A stretch of 64,000 bases of DNA from Seminavis robusta (Eukaryota; Bacillariophyta; Bacillariophyceae; Naviculales; Naviculaceae), in assembly GCA_903772945.1 (NCBI GenBank), contig CAICTM010000112.1, positions 53,493 to 117,492 of the forward strand, in the 5' to 3' direction. The position numbers and the translations under genes are program-made. Positions 1-9,530 of this stretch are shown here, in pieces; positions within the stretch are counted from its first letter, which is position 1, and every line of letters starts with the position of its first letter. The notes under the pieces are model-generated. The model worked only from the letters and a program-made list of their open reading frames with translations. It was not told the origin of the DNA and did no database searches.

Positions 1-303
1 CCTCTAACCTATGAAGAGATTGCAGATTTGTTTTTAAGCTAACCCTAGTGACAAGAACACAGGACCACCAGGAAACAGGAAATACAATCTAAACAAAAGA
101 GAGAAACGTGGGAAAACGTGATAAAGATGCTTTTTCTGACTTTAAATTTCATGCTGAACAGATTCAATACAAATCAAAAGGAATGGTATAGGTTGCTCTC
201 AGCTGCATTTGAAGATGCATGCCTTGTGGGACTTTTTCAGTTAGTTGTTCTCCTAAGGCAACCATGGAACAGCCAGCGCAGCTCTCTTCAAACTTGGGAT
301 GAG
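1..303. other. Intergenic, no gene seen
   Basis: This stretch lies downstream of the minus-strand pseudogene that ends at 304. It has one short open frame without recognisable content. It probably carries the old 3' flank of that gene. I see no RNA gene or repeat. Confidence 0.4.
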
Positions 304-2519
304 TTACATAGGGGTATAGTTCAGATTGATGAACACATCCAGTAGGCCTACACTACAGATGAAGAAGTCCACCTGTGGAGAGCCAGCCAATGTGAAAGTG
401 ACTGTGCCAGTTGCTACCCACGTGTTGAATGTGGTCTGGTCCACAGTAAAATCTGCCTGGTGAAAGGATGATGTGCACTGGGTCCCACCATTGTTTCGGC
501 CCAAGGTGTTTCCATCTTGGTCAATTAGATCATAGTACTCACTAGCATCATTCACATCGCCCCGGACATATGTTTCAACAGTAACAGAACCAGCGGCAGG
601 CGAAATAGAAGCAAAACAAATTCGAAATGATTCCTATGGAAGGATACAGAGAGAGTTAGTGTTGGAATGAGACCACCAGCAATGCAGGGAGGTGTTCACA
701 TGTAGCCCACAATGCAGGTGTCCCCATCTGTAGCTTACTTACCCCAGTTTGTGTTTGTGGGCACACATCTGACACTGTATTTGTAACTCAAGTCTTGGAC
801 GGAGCCATGCTGACACTTGGATTCTGGCTTAAGCTTGGGTTCATACTTACACTTGGAGAAAGGCTGGGCCGTACACTGACTGATGGGTTCATGCTTGGTG
901 AAGCAGATGGAGTACGGCTGGGTTTAACACTCACTGAAGGGTTCATGCTGGGTTCAGCACTTGGGGTTCAACTGGGTTTAATACTTTGTGAAGGGTTCAT
1001 ACTTGGGACCAAGCTGGGAGGAGAACTGGGTTCCAAACTGGGTTCTTCACTGGGAATAGCACTGAGAGATGGAAGAATACTTGGGGCCTTGCTGGGTGTG
1101 AGACTGGGTTCTTCACTGAGTATAGCGCTAAGAGATGGATTCATACTTGGCATTGCAGAAGGCAAGCTGCTAGGTGTGAGACTTACTTAGAGATGGAAGA
1201 GAGCTTGGCAGGGCAGATGGAAGAGAGCTTAGCAAAGCAGAAGGTGCACTGCTGGGTTTGCTGCTAGGACCATCACTGGGCTGGACTGATGGCAATGCAC
1301 TTGGCATGCTGCTTGGGGATAAGCTTGGAGAGCAGAAGGTGCACTGCTGGGGTTGCTACTAGGACCATCACTGGGCTGGAGTGATGGTAGAGCAGAAGGC
1401 GCACTGCTGGGGTTGCTACTAGGACCATCACTGGGCTGGAGTGATGGTAGAGCAGAAGGCGCACTGCTGGGGTTGCTACTAGGACCATCACTGGGCTGGA
1501 GTGATGGTAGAGCAGAAGGCGCACTGCTGGGGTTGCTACTAGGACCATCACTGGGCTGGAGTGATGGTAGAGCAGAAGGTGCACTGCTGGGGTTGCTGCT
1601 AGGACCATCACTGGGCTGGAGTGATGGTAATGCACTTGGCATGCTGCTTGGGGATAAGCTTGGTAGAGCAGAAGGTGCACTGCTGGGGTTGCCACTAGGA
1701 CCATCACTGGGCTGGAGTGATGGTAATGCACTTGGCATGCTGCTTGGGGACAAGCTTGGTAGAGCAGAGGGTGCACTGCTAGGGGCACTACTGGGAGAAC
1801 TGTTGGGGGTCTTGCTTGGGGCACTGCTGGGTCTTGAACTTGGTTGCACTGAAGGGGGCATGCTGGGGGAGATGGTTGGCTCATTGGATTCATTCAATTG
1901 GGCAGTGATGCCATATCCAATACCAAAGCCACCACCAAGGCCTGCACCTATGGTAAACTCCAGGGAATAGAGTCCATTGAGATATGACACCAAAGCACTT
2001 CCAATCCCAGCTCCAACTGCAGCATCAATGTCAGTCACATCTGATCCTCCCAAAATATACTCTGTGGTTCCAGTGAAGGCAAATCCAATCAACATTGTGA
2101 ATTCAGCTCCCGCGCCAGCTTCAGCTCCAAAGGTTCCTCGGATAAAGTCATTTGGTGTAGGAGCATCTCCAAGGGCCCAGAAAACAGACATGGCAAAGCC
2201 TACAAGTGCACTCACTTCAATGTGGAAGCCCAATGTATACAACAGTACCTTCAGTGCTGGGGGCTTTGGGAATACAGTCGTTAGCAGCTTCTTGCAATGA
2301 AGCCAGTTGTGGGGGTGGTTGGGCATCGAAGGCATCCAGAAAGCTGAGACATGTTGCACTCTGCTGGAACTCTGTAGGATTCTGAGCATCATGGGCTGCA
2401 TCAACAAGGTCACTTTCATCAAGATTGGCACCAGTGAGAATGGATTCTTTCCAGACCTCAAGATCCAAACGAAAGCTGCTCACAACCTGCTCTAGACATG
2501 CCCTGTCGGGAAGCACCTC
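304..2519 (-). pseudogene. Headless, frameshifted copy of the secreted Pro-Ser modular protein family
   Basis: This is copy 1 of the family of five. Reading down the minus strand, homology to the other copies begins abruptly at about 2519, inside the cysteine patch, so the signal peptide and first 90 or so residues are missing. One base is lost near 2510, two extra bases lie near 2240-2250, another base is lost near 1329, and the frame breaks again near 1185. Between the breaks the helical segment, the Gly-rich segment and a long Pro-Ser tail are clearly readable. An intron runs from 742 to 634 (GTAAGT...CATAG). The last exon (633-304) codes one complete module, with EYYDLIDQDGNTLGRNNGG and the conserved FNTWVATG core, and then stops. 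Four separate breaks plus the lost 5' end argue for a true pseudogene rather than base-calling error. The family function is unknown. Confidence 0.8.
1321..1660 (-). repeat. 60-bp coding minisatellite (20-residue Pro-Ser unit)
   Basis: Five tandem 60-bp units sit here, and the three at 1381-1560 are identical. On the minus strand each unit codes 20 residues of the pattern PSLQPSDGPSSNPSSAPSAL. Nearly the same unit is tandemly repeated at 26249-26500 in the plus-strand copy. Near-identity of the units indicates recent homogenisation by unequal exchange or slippage. Confidence 0.9.
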
Positions 2520-3519
2520 TACTACAACCCATTTGGAAGCATGCGAAAGTCGTGTGAGTGGAAAAGAAAGCTACATGAAAGCCGGTCAGCTACTTGCCAG
2601 CTAGCTGGGTGTCTTCTTTCGTTTGCAGCAGCAGAGAGATAGACGGTGTCAATCATGACTCCGAAATAAGTGCAATGAAGCAGATAACGCGCGCAACAGG
2701 TCTAATGAAAGGCAGAGCAAGCAAGAAGAAGAATAGTCTTGATTGGCTCTCCCTTGCGGAAGAAATTGGAAGACACAATCGGATTATTCCTCACCTGCCT
2801 CTGCAGCCAGCTTTGCGTAAGCTGCACATCAGAGGTTCCTGCGAGGATCATTGGAGATGCAGCCACTTCAGCGCTACCACTGTTGCTACTGCGACAAAGC
2901 ATTCTTTCCTCCCGGGCTGCCCTCCAATCAATTGCCTGGATACGGGTACCGTAGAGGTGGTTGGCATTTTTAAAGGTGGCAATCGGCTCTCTCGCACAAG
3001 TGGCCACATCTAAAACCGTGAATCAACGATTGGATATTTTGTAACTTCAGTACGAGGGCGCGATTGAATGGTTTACTACGTGCAGATCAGATGAAGGCAT
3101 GACCTCTCGGTATCATAGCTCCGTCATTCACAAAGAAGGCATGTGGCTAGCTAGCTGCCGGTAGGGCTAGGCCAAGCGAGATGAGCGGCTGAACGGATAG
3201 GTCCCAAACCTTGCACGTGAATGCTTTCCAACAGGTATCTAGTAGTAGGATATGGCTATGAACGAGTAATACATTCTTTTGTTGCTACTGTATGTCTCAC
3301 GAAACAGCCGATTGAAAGAGCACGCATCCCGGATAATAGTCCATGGATCTCCTCGATCGTGGCTGGTACCTTCTATTACTGTAAATGCATCGTCGGTAAA
3401 CTCTCCAGATGGCGTGAGTGGAGTCATCTTTTGTGGCGATCATTCCCCCCCTTTGCTTTCTTCATTTATTTCGTGGGTATCAACCGTCTTGATTCCGTCT
3501 CGAATCTAGGCACCGGTAG
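2520..3519. other. Intergenic, no supported gene
   Basis: About 1 kb beyond the broken 5' end of copy 1. Open frames of 139 and 101 codons overlap on opposite strands around 2594-3013, but neither has a recognisable domain, leader or splice support. The 5' regulatory region of the small gene that starts at 4047 is not here, because that gene is transcribed towards this gap. Confidence 0.4.
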
Positions 3520-4047
3520 CTAATAGAACAAGTATCCACCCGTGTAAACATTGAAGCGACCGTCCAACAGGGCGTCACCGACGGCGAACGACGGTTCGCT
3601 GGTTACATAGGTAGCCGTCAAACACACCACAGCCACAAGAAAGAATGTTCCCACAGCCAATACCTGGTCATCCGAAGGATCTTTGTCTGGTCGATAATAC
3701 GGGTCAAACAGCGAATCCTTGGGTGCCAAGTTGGAGAGAAGCACTTGAAGGTGTTGCTGGTGAGAGTCCGGCAATGACGGCAACGCCAGATCCGACAGCA
3801 TCTGCTGGATTCGTTCCATGCTCATCTGGTCTTCTTGCAATGATTTCCAATCGTCCTTCTCCAAGTCCATGGCATCTTGATCAGAACCATCACCATGAGG
3901 AATGTCCGCAAATAGTCTTGTCGTCGATGGCAGAGAGGAAGCCACAACCAACAGCCTCGGGGCAGCAAAGCATTGGGCAGCAGGGATACAGGTAGCCAAA
4001 ACTACCACCACCGCCAGACCAGCACAACCAAAGGAAGACAGCTTCAT
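3520..4047 (-). CDS. Small plastid-type single-span membrane protein
   Basis: A 175-residue protein of unknown function. It starts at an ATG with a hydrophobic signal peptide (residues about 5-25). This leads into AAQCFAAPR, which matches the diatom plastid-targeting pattern of a cleavage site followed by Phe-Ala-x-Pro. A Ser/Thr/Arg stretch typical of a transit peptide follows, ending near TRLFAD. The middle is acidic and Gln-rich. One membrane span lies near residues 130-148 (VGTFFLVAVVCLTATYV), with a short aromatic tail ending in YLFY. A paralogue in the same orientation lies 1.2 kb away at 5241-5726, with the same order of leader, acidic middle, FFLVA span and short tail. Plastid localisation and one span are inferred from sequence. 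No family name is recognised. No intron is needed. Confidence 0.7.
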   Translation of the reverse strand: MKLSSFGCAGLAVVVVLATCIPAAQCFAAPRLLVVASSLPSTTRLFADIPHGDGSDQDAMDLEKDDWKSLQEDQMSMERIQQMLSDLALPSLPDSHQQHLQVLLSNLAPKDSLFDPYYRPDKDPSDDQVLAVGTFFLVAVVCLTATYVTSEPSFAVGDALLDGRFNVYTGGYLFY

Positions 4048-5240
4048 GGTGTTCTTGTTGTCAATGCATCAATAATAATGCGATAGGAAAGTACTCTATG
4101 AATGAATACCCAACCCCATGATGGCAAGCTTCACTTGGTGGGGACAATTCTTCTTCTTTTGTTCTGTCATTGCCCAATGGTTGACATGGCTTGGCATCTG
4201 CCCTTCTCAAAGGCTTCCATTCTCGATGGCGTTCTATTCTGTTCTATTTCTGATGACGGTTCATCTTTCGTCATGAATTGGATGTCACGCCCACGCCGCG
4301 CGTGGTGGAAGGTTGCGCGATAACGTGGGCTCGGTGCATGCCTCGGTCCTCGGTGCACACCACTTTGCAGTGCGGCACGGGCATCCCCATGGCAACTCTT
4401 TCTCCTTTGACTTGGTTCGGCCTAAATGTAGCAAGCAGTTCCTCTCTACCGTACCGGTCGAGCTGCAGCCCCATCCTGATCGTTATACAGCTAGCTAGAA
4501 GAAGCACCCAGACGAACGAAAATCATACGAAATTGAGCGGTTGGCTCGGCCATGCATCTCGGACCAGACCGGAACGTAGTTCCTCTTCGGTTGCTCTTTG
4601 TTCATCCATCGTGCCAATAAAGATGTCATAAGAAACTATAGCTATCATAGAGTGCTGACTGAATTTGAAGTATGATACAAACCTTGCAACTGCCGCTACT
4701 TCAATAAACTCAACCCAACTCTAGCTAGTAGTACATGTACGTACAAAGGAACGTCATTTTTCCAACAACAAGATCCTATGGCAAGCCAAGGCAATCCGTT
4801 CAGTGCAGTCAGCCAGCCAGGACCTTTGTGACCCTTCAACTACAGCCTTTGCAATCCAGAGGGGACCCGAAATCCTGACAGCCTCGAGAAAAACCCAAAC
4901 TTTCTAATGAATTCAAGGCCAAGTTTCATACAGTACGTAGGTAAAATAGATAGATCATACGATTTTAGCAAAGAGTGACTGGATAGCCCAGCACTGATGA
5001 GCGAGTCAGATAGATCAAAGAGTAGAGCTAGCTAGAGAGTTACCACAGATGGAACCAATAGTCAAGTCATTGGCGATACGGCAAGAGGAACTGGTTTCCA
5101 CCAATCAAAATCTATCTTAAAACTATTCCAACATCAATCCATGATGTTGCTTTTCTTTGGGTACGTAACGCAACACCATGGGCAATGCCTCTCTCCTTCT
5201 TGTTGTTCTTGCTTTTCTCGGTTTCAGCGTGTAAGTTTAG
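4048..5240. other. Intergenic spacer between the paired plastid-type genes
   Basis: This holds the upstream region of the gene starting at 4047 and the downstream region of the one ending at 5241. Small overlapping frames occur on both strands around 4100-4630 without recognisable content. The words CTAGCTAG and GTACGTAC recur. The string CATACGATTTTAGCAAA near 4957 reappears near 56588, which suggests a short dispersed repeat. Confidence 0.4.
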
Positions 5241-5726
5241 TTAGTACGGAATGATATCCATATGGTTGGTGGTGGCGACGAGTACGGGTGCTGTCCCACT
5301 GTAGTAGACTCCAACCAGGCATGTGATTGCAACGAGAAAGAATGCTCCCGCCATGGCCACTTCTTGCATTGCACCGTTGTTGTTGTCATTCGTAGCTTGT
5401 TGTGTCTCTGTTGTTGTTGTTGTTTCCAAAGCCAAATCTGCGAGACGCACTTGTTTTGGCACTTGTTGTCGTTGCTCTTGAAATGCCATCCATTGATCGT
5501 CCAAATCATCCAAATCATCATCTTCCTTATTATGCTGCAAGAAGAAAAGTTCCTCCTCGCCTTCTTCCAGTGGCATGTCTGCCAAGAACAAAGAGGTGGT
5601 CGTCTTTGCATTAGTGTTTAAAAGGGTGGCAATGGAAGGACGAGGAGCAAAGGCTCGACATCCTTCAGTGAACAATGCAAGCACCACCCCCAAGAAGAGC
5701 ATCGACAATGATAGGAACTGGTTCAT
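5241..5726 (-). CDS. Small plastid-type single-span membrane protein, paralogue of 3520-4047
   Basis: A 161-residue protein of unknown function. I take the ATG at 5726, because the upstream in-frame start would be a TTG. Residues 1-25 form a signal peptide ending in GCRAFAPRPS, a textbook AFAP plastid-targeting motif. A Thr/Ser-rich transit stretch follows, ending near SLFLADMP, which parallels TRLFADIP in the neighbour. An acidic segment follows (EEGEEELF, DDDLDDLDD), then a Gln/Thr-rich linker. One span lies at about residues 125-142 (AGAFFLVAITCLVGVYY), and the protein ends in a short tail. The shared layout and the FFLVA...C core make this a tandem duplicate of the neighbour. The acidic and Thr-rich tracts have diverged most. 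Thylakoid or envelope placement cannot be told from sequence. Confidence 0.7.
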   Translation of the reverse strand: MNQFLSLSMLFLGVVLALFTEGCRAFAPRPSIATLLNTNAKTTTSLFLADMPLEEGEEELFFLQHNKEDDDLDDLDDQWMAFQEQRQQVPKQVRLADLALETTTTTETQQATNDNNNGAMQEVAMAGAFFLVAITCLVGVYYSGTAPVLVATTNHMDIIPY

Positions 5727-6749
5727 ATTGAGCAACTAGCTACAGTGTAGCTAGTAAGATAATATAACTGGAGTGCAACTGTAACTCGGCAAAAACACTG
5801 GAGTGACAACCAGCCATCACCAAAGCATCCTTCGGGTGTGTCTTTTGGATATGTTTGTTCTGTTTGCCATCTGTTCTGCGTGCCTTCGAATCTTTTTCGG
5901 AGATCAAAATATCTTTGGGTCATGTCATGAATGTGTCGTCATCATACAGGTACGGAGCCTTCCGCATGCGCCGGGCCCCCCTATCTTCCATCCTGTCCAT
6001 CTCCACATTCCATTTCCCACCACCCACAAGTAAGTGACCTACTCTGCCCAGCTTATTAGCCCCCCCTCACTCCTTGTAAAAGGGTCTTGGGCAGACCAGG
6101 CACAAGATGTTTCTAGTGGGCTAGCTAGTGATGGTAACATTGATTGCCAGGGATGTGGCATGTGGTAAGGGAGGGTGGTGAAGGGATGTGGGTTTTTACT
6201 AAAAGGGTACTAATGTACTAATGCCAACATCTCCTGGGTGTTGCTGGGGAACCCCTAGCTAGGAATCAAGGAGAGCTGCTGTGTCGCATGTAAGTCCATC
6301 TTTGGATGGGGTGACTTCAGCAAGAGGCAAAGTGAGAGATAAGGTGGTAGAGCCGAGGATATCACAAATGTCATCACTGAAAACCGTTCTTGCTGTAGTG
6401 GGTGCAATGGAGGAAATGGTCCTCCAGGGGGGTCAAGGAGATGGGTTTTACAGTGGTGACAGGGATGGTGGAGATGGCCAAACAAGGGAGGATGGGGAGG
6501 TGTAGCTCCCACTGGTAGATGAATTAAAAGATATCATCTGCAAGATGCCTGTGGGGGAAGCACTTGTTGTACTGTAGGATCTGTGAGGAATGGTAGTGTA
6601 GTCTGAGAGAATAGAGGGGGAGATGGCAGTATTGGATTAGTTGTTTGCCATCAATCCCAGCTACTACACCATAGCTATGGTAGCTGGGATTGCAGCTCAT
6701 CATTCGTGAACGTACAATAACAAAATACCTGGTACTGGAGGGTTAGCTG
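5727..6749. other. Intergenic, no gene seen
   Basis: This is the upstream region of the gene starting at 5726. The only open frames are short and Pro/His- or Gly-rich, and they look compositional. A short inverted repeat (ATCCCAGCTAC / GTAGCTGGGAT) lies near 6653-6692. Confidence 0.4.
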
Positions 6750-7122
6750 GACCGTCCGACGGTTTTCGCTCAGGTTTTAAAAAAACTCAAAATTTTGCAG
6801 TTGAAACATTCCCTTAAACATTCCCTTAAAACATTCCCTTAAATCCTTAACATTCCCTTAACATTCCCTTAAATCAACATTCCCTTAACAACATTCCCTT
6901 AACGCTTCGAAACATTCCTCTAAGCCTTCATGTAAACCCCATAGAACATTCCCTTAATAAAATGAACATTCCCTTAAATAAACATTCCCTTAAAACATTC
7001 CCTTAAATCCTCAACATTCCCTTAACATTCCCTTAAAGCTTCAACATTCCCTTAACATTCCCTTAACCAGAACCACGATTTGAGCAGTTTTTAAACCTGA
7101 GCAAAAACCGTCGGACGGTCCT
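6750..7122. mobile_element. MITE-like element with long inverted ends and an internal CATTCCCTTA array
   Basis: The left end GGACCGTCCGACGGTTTT, continuing into GCTCAGGTTT, is mirrored at the right end (about 7090-7122) as AAACCTGAGC and then AAAACCGTCGGACGGTCC. This gives terminal inverted repeats of about 30 bp with very few mismatches. Between the ends are about 15 exact copies of the 10-mer CATTCCCTTA, nearly all followed by A. The copies are irregularly spaced, sometimes abutting and sometimes separated by a few bases, and all point the same way. There is no coding capacity. I cannot find a clear target-site duplication. Long inverted ends around non-coding filler fit a non-autonomous DNA transposon. 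The repeated 10-mers could be transposase subterminal binding sites, but that is inference. Confidence 0.75.
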
Positions 7123-7291
7123 GTACCGTTGGGGGTCAAGGGGGGCTAAATGCGAATTATTTGCCACGCCAATGCATCGTATCTTTTTATTGCTGTACTA
7201 TTATTATTTTTATTGCCTAAAGATTCGACCACCCACACACTTATTACATCTGATACTTCTACCCAGCCAAAACAAGACGAGAAGAAGCAAG

Positions 7292-8875
7292 ATGGGTCAA
7301 GGAGTGGTGATTGAAAAAGACAATGCCAATGGCAGCAATGTGATTGTCAACAAGAATCCCGCCACGGATGAAGTGATTTCCAAGGTGCCTTGTTCATCCA
7401 CGGCCGAATTGGATGCTCTACTCGAAACGGCCCAGACGGCACAACCCGCGTGGGCATTGTTGGACGTGGCCAAACGCATTCAACTCTTGAAGGACGGAAT
7501 GGCCGAATTGGCGAAACTCCACAAGGAAGAATTGCCTCCCTTGATGACACGAGAAATGGGCAAGCCCTTGTCGGAAGCCCAGGAAGAAGTCGACGAGGCA
7601 CTCGAAAAGGACGAATTTCTGCAACTGCTTCAAGACTCGTTACAGCCCAAACAACACAACAGTTGTCTGGTCGTACGACAAGCCGTAGGAGTGGTCGTTG
7701 TTCTGTCGCCATGGAATTTTCCCGTCGATGAAATTCTGTATCTATTGTTGCCGGCATTGGGATCGGGAAATACAGGTCAGAAATCTTTACCACTTCTACT
7801 AGTATTCTGCAGCAATTATTTGTCATGTATGTTTCTCAAATTCTTTTCTTTGCTTTCCTCTTTTCATCTTTCTATTGATCTATTCATCTTCGTTTTTTTG
7901 CTTTTATTGTGGTTGCCATGCAATACAGCCATTGTCAAACCCTCCGAAGTTACCCCCGAGACGGGTGCCAAGGTGGTCTCCGCCCTGGCATCCGTCTTGC
8001 CACCGGGAGTGGTCCAATTGGCCCAAGGCGATGGTGCCGTGGGAGCTTACCTCGTGTCGCATCCCACCGTCGATATGGTCTGCATGACGGGATCCTCCGC
8101 CACGGGAAAGAACATTCTCGGCAGTGCCGCCCCGTCGATGAAACGATTTGTCCTCGAATTGGGAGGCAAAGATCCCATGGTCGTACTCGAAGATGCCGAT
8201 CTGAACAAGGCTGCTAAGGATGCCGCCACCTACTCGCTGTCCAATACGGGACAAGTCTGTTGTTCCGTGGAACGCATTTATGTGGCACAGTCGGTCTACG
8301 ACCCATTTTGTGACTTGGTCACCAAGTATACCCGTGACAATTTCAAAGTCGGCAATGGCATGGACGAAGGAGTCAATGTCGGACCATTGGTATCCACGAT
8401 GCAACGAGATATTGTGGCGAAACAAGTCGATGATGCCGTCCAAAAGGGTGCCAAGGTACTCTACAAGAGTCCCATTCCAGAAGAAAAGCCCGGATCGTTT
8501 TATCCCGTCACTGTCGTGGCCGATATTACCAAGGGCATGGACATTTACACGCAAGAAACCTTTGGACCCGTCGTGGCACTCATGCCCTTTGATGGTACCG
8601 AGACGGAAGCCATTCGACTGGCCAATGATACCGAATACGGATTGTCGGGAGCCGTATACTCCCAAGATGTACCCAAAGCCCAACGAATTGCGGCACAAAT
8701 ACAAGCCGGACAAGTTGGCATCAATTGTTACGCACTGGAATGCATGGATGTCGCATGTCCCTGGGTGGGATTCAAAAGCAGTGGATACAATTATCATTCC
8801 GGTGTCGAAGGATTTCACAACTTTTCACTCCCCAAGTCACTCGTTTTTGTACCGCCACCCGAAGAAGAGGACTGA
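7292..8875 (+). CDS. NAD(P)-dependent aldehyde dehydrogenase (succinate-semialdehyde dehydrogenase-like)
   Basis: This enzyme oxidises an aldehyde to an acid with NAD(P)+. There are two exons, 7292-7775 and 7929-8875. The 153-bp intron is GT-AG, T-rich and in frame, and read through it would insert 51 hydrophobic residues into the cofactor-binding region. The spliced protein is 476 aa, normal for the family. Visible motifs are SPWNFPV (139-145), the catalytic Glu238 in LELGGK, the catalytic Cys272 in NTGQVCC, QETFGPVV, and a C-terminal GFKSSGY...EGFHNF like the usual SGxGxExG...F region. The length and SPWNFP motif fit the bacterial-type YneI/Sad semialdehyde dehydrogenases. The exact substrate cannot be read. 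I chose the ATG at 7292. An in-frame ATG at 7172 would add 40 residues (Leu/Tyr-rich, then basic) that might be a targeting leader, but they look like 5' leader sequence. Confidence 0.9.
   Translation: MGQGVVIEKDNANGSNVIVNKNPATDEVISKVPCSSTAELDALLETAQTAQPAWALLDVAKRIQLLKDGMAELAKLHKEELPPLMTREMGKPLSEAQEEVDEALEKDEFLQLLQDSLQPKQHNSCLVVRQAVGVVVVLSPWNFPVDEILYLLLPALGSGNTGQKSLPLLLVFCSNYLSCMFLKFFSLLSSFHLSIDLFIFVFLLLLWLPCNTAIVKPSEVTPETGAKVVSALASVLPPGVVQLAQGDGAVGAYLVSHPTVDMVCMTGSSATGKNILGSAAPSMKRFVLELGGKDPMVVLEDADLNKAAKDAATYSLSNTGQVCCSVERIYVAQSVYDPFCDLVTKYTRDNFKVGNGMDEGVNVGPLVSTMQRDIVAKQVDDAVQKGAKVLYKSPIPEEKPGSFYPVTVVADITKGMDIYTQETFGPVVALMPFDGTETEAIRLANDTEYGLSGAVYSQDVPKAQRIAAQIQAGQVGINCYALECMDVACPWVGFKSSGYNYHSGVEGFHNFSLPKSLVFVPPPEEED
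7776..7928 (+). other. Intron of the aldehyde dehydrogenase gene
   Basis: The donor is ACAG|GTCAGA and the acceptor is AATACAG|CC. The intron is T-rich and its length is a multiple of three, with no in-frame stop. Retention would therefore give a full-length but misfolded protein rather than a truncated one. Splicing rejoins GSGN-TAIVKPSE, the usual aldehyde dehydrogenase sequence. Confidence 0.9.
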
Positions 8876-9530
8876 ACAAGTTCCAGGTGCGAATAACAAT
8901 GAGCCATTCGGTCGTGCAGAATAGAATGGATGCATTCGTCGACTCGTCACTCCGGGAAGTGTTTTGCTTCCAAACATCACCTTTAGCCAACTCTTTATAG
9001 CGTTCCTGGCTATCATACAGCTGCAAAGAACGCTCCAGAGGCCAGCAGCGAGCAACAATAGAAGTCGAGGAGGGACTTTTTTTCTGACTTCCTCCACTAC
9101 CGTAGCAATATTAGCTGGCATAAAAAGCAGCTTTAGCCCGACACGAGTCTCTGCTCCCTTGCCGATAAGAGCTTCCAAGGACTCAAGGATAGATCCTTAC
9201 GTTTCGAAAAGGAAGGCACGCGAATGCCAGAGTCTGAACACGGCCGCATGTAGCCACCGTACACTGTACGTGCATTTAAAAGAGCAGGAGCTGAGGGACA
9301 CCTTTCGGTCGGCCCCGGCTGTCCTTGCCTCTCCGCAGTCGGCTTACAAGAACTTTTTGACAGCTGACTAGATAGTAGCCAGCCCTACACACAGTGTTCG
9401 TGGTACGACACCCTTTGTTAGCTGAAATCTCCAGCCAAGCAGCCAAGCCAGCAGGCGGTGAGTCAAAGAAAACGGTCTACCATTATTAGAAACATGCAAA
9501 CACGCCAAAAGAAGACCCCCCACCCACCCT
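8876..9530. other. Intergenic, no gene seen
   Basis: This holds the downstream region of the aldehyde dehydrogenase and ends where reverse-transcriptase remnants begin on the minus strand. Overlapping small frames here show no recognisable content. Confidence 0.4.

Noticed and set aside
1321-1660. CRISPR-like regular array
   Set aside because: Units are 60 bp and contiguous, with no unique spacers, and they code an in-frame 20-residue repeat.
1353-1970. Long plus-strand open frame of Leu/Gly-rich repeats (LLGPSLGWSDG)
   Set aside because: It is the antisense shadow of the Pro-Ser repeats on the minus strand. The same kind of shadow appears opposite every Pro-Ser tail (18948-19850, 25706-26712, 39894-40331).
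2594-3013. 139-codon plus-strand frame
   Set aside because: It overlaps open frames on both strands, with no leader, domain or splice evidence.
7904-8818. 304-codon open frame opposite the aldehyde dehydrogenase
   Set aside because: It is antisense to conserved enzyme motifs and has no recognisable content.
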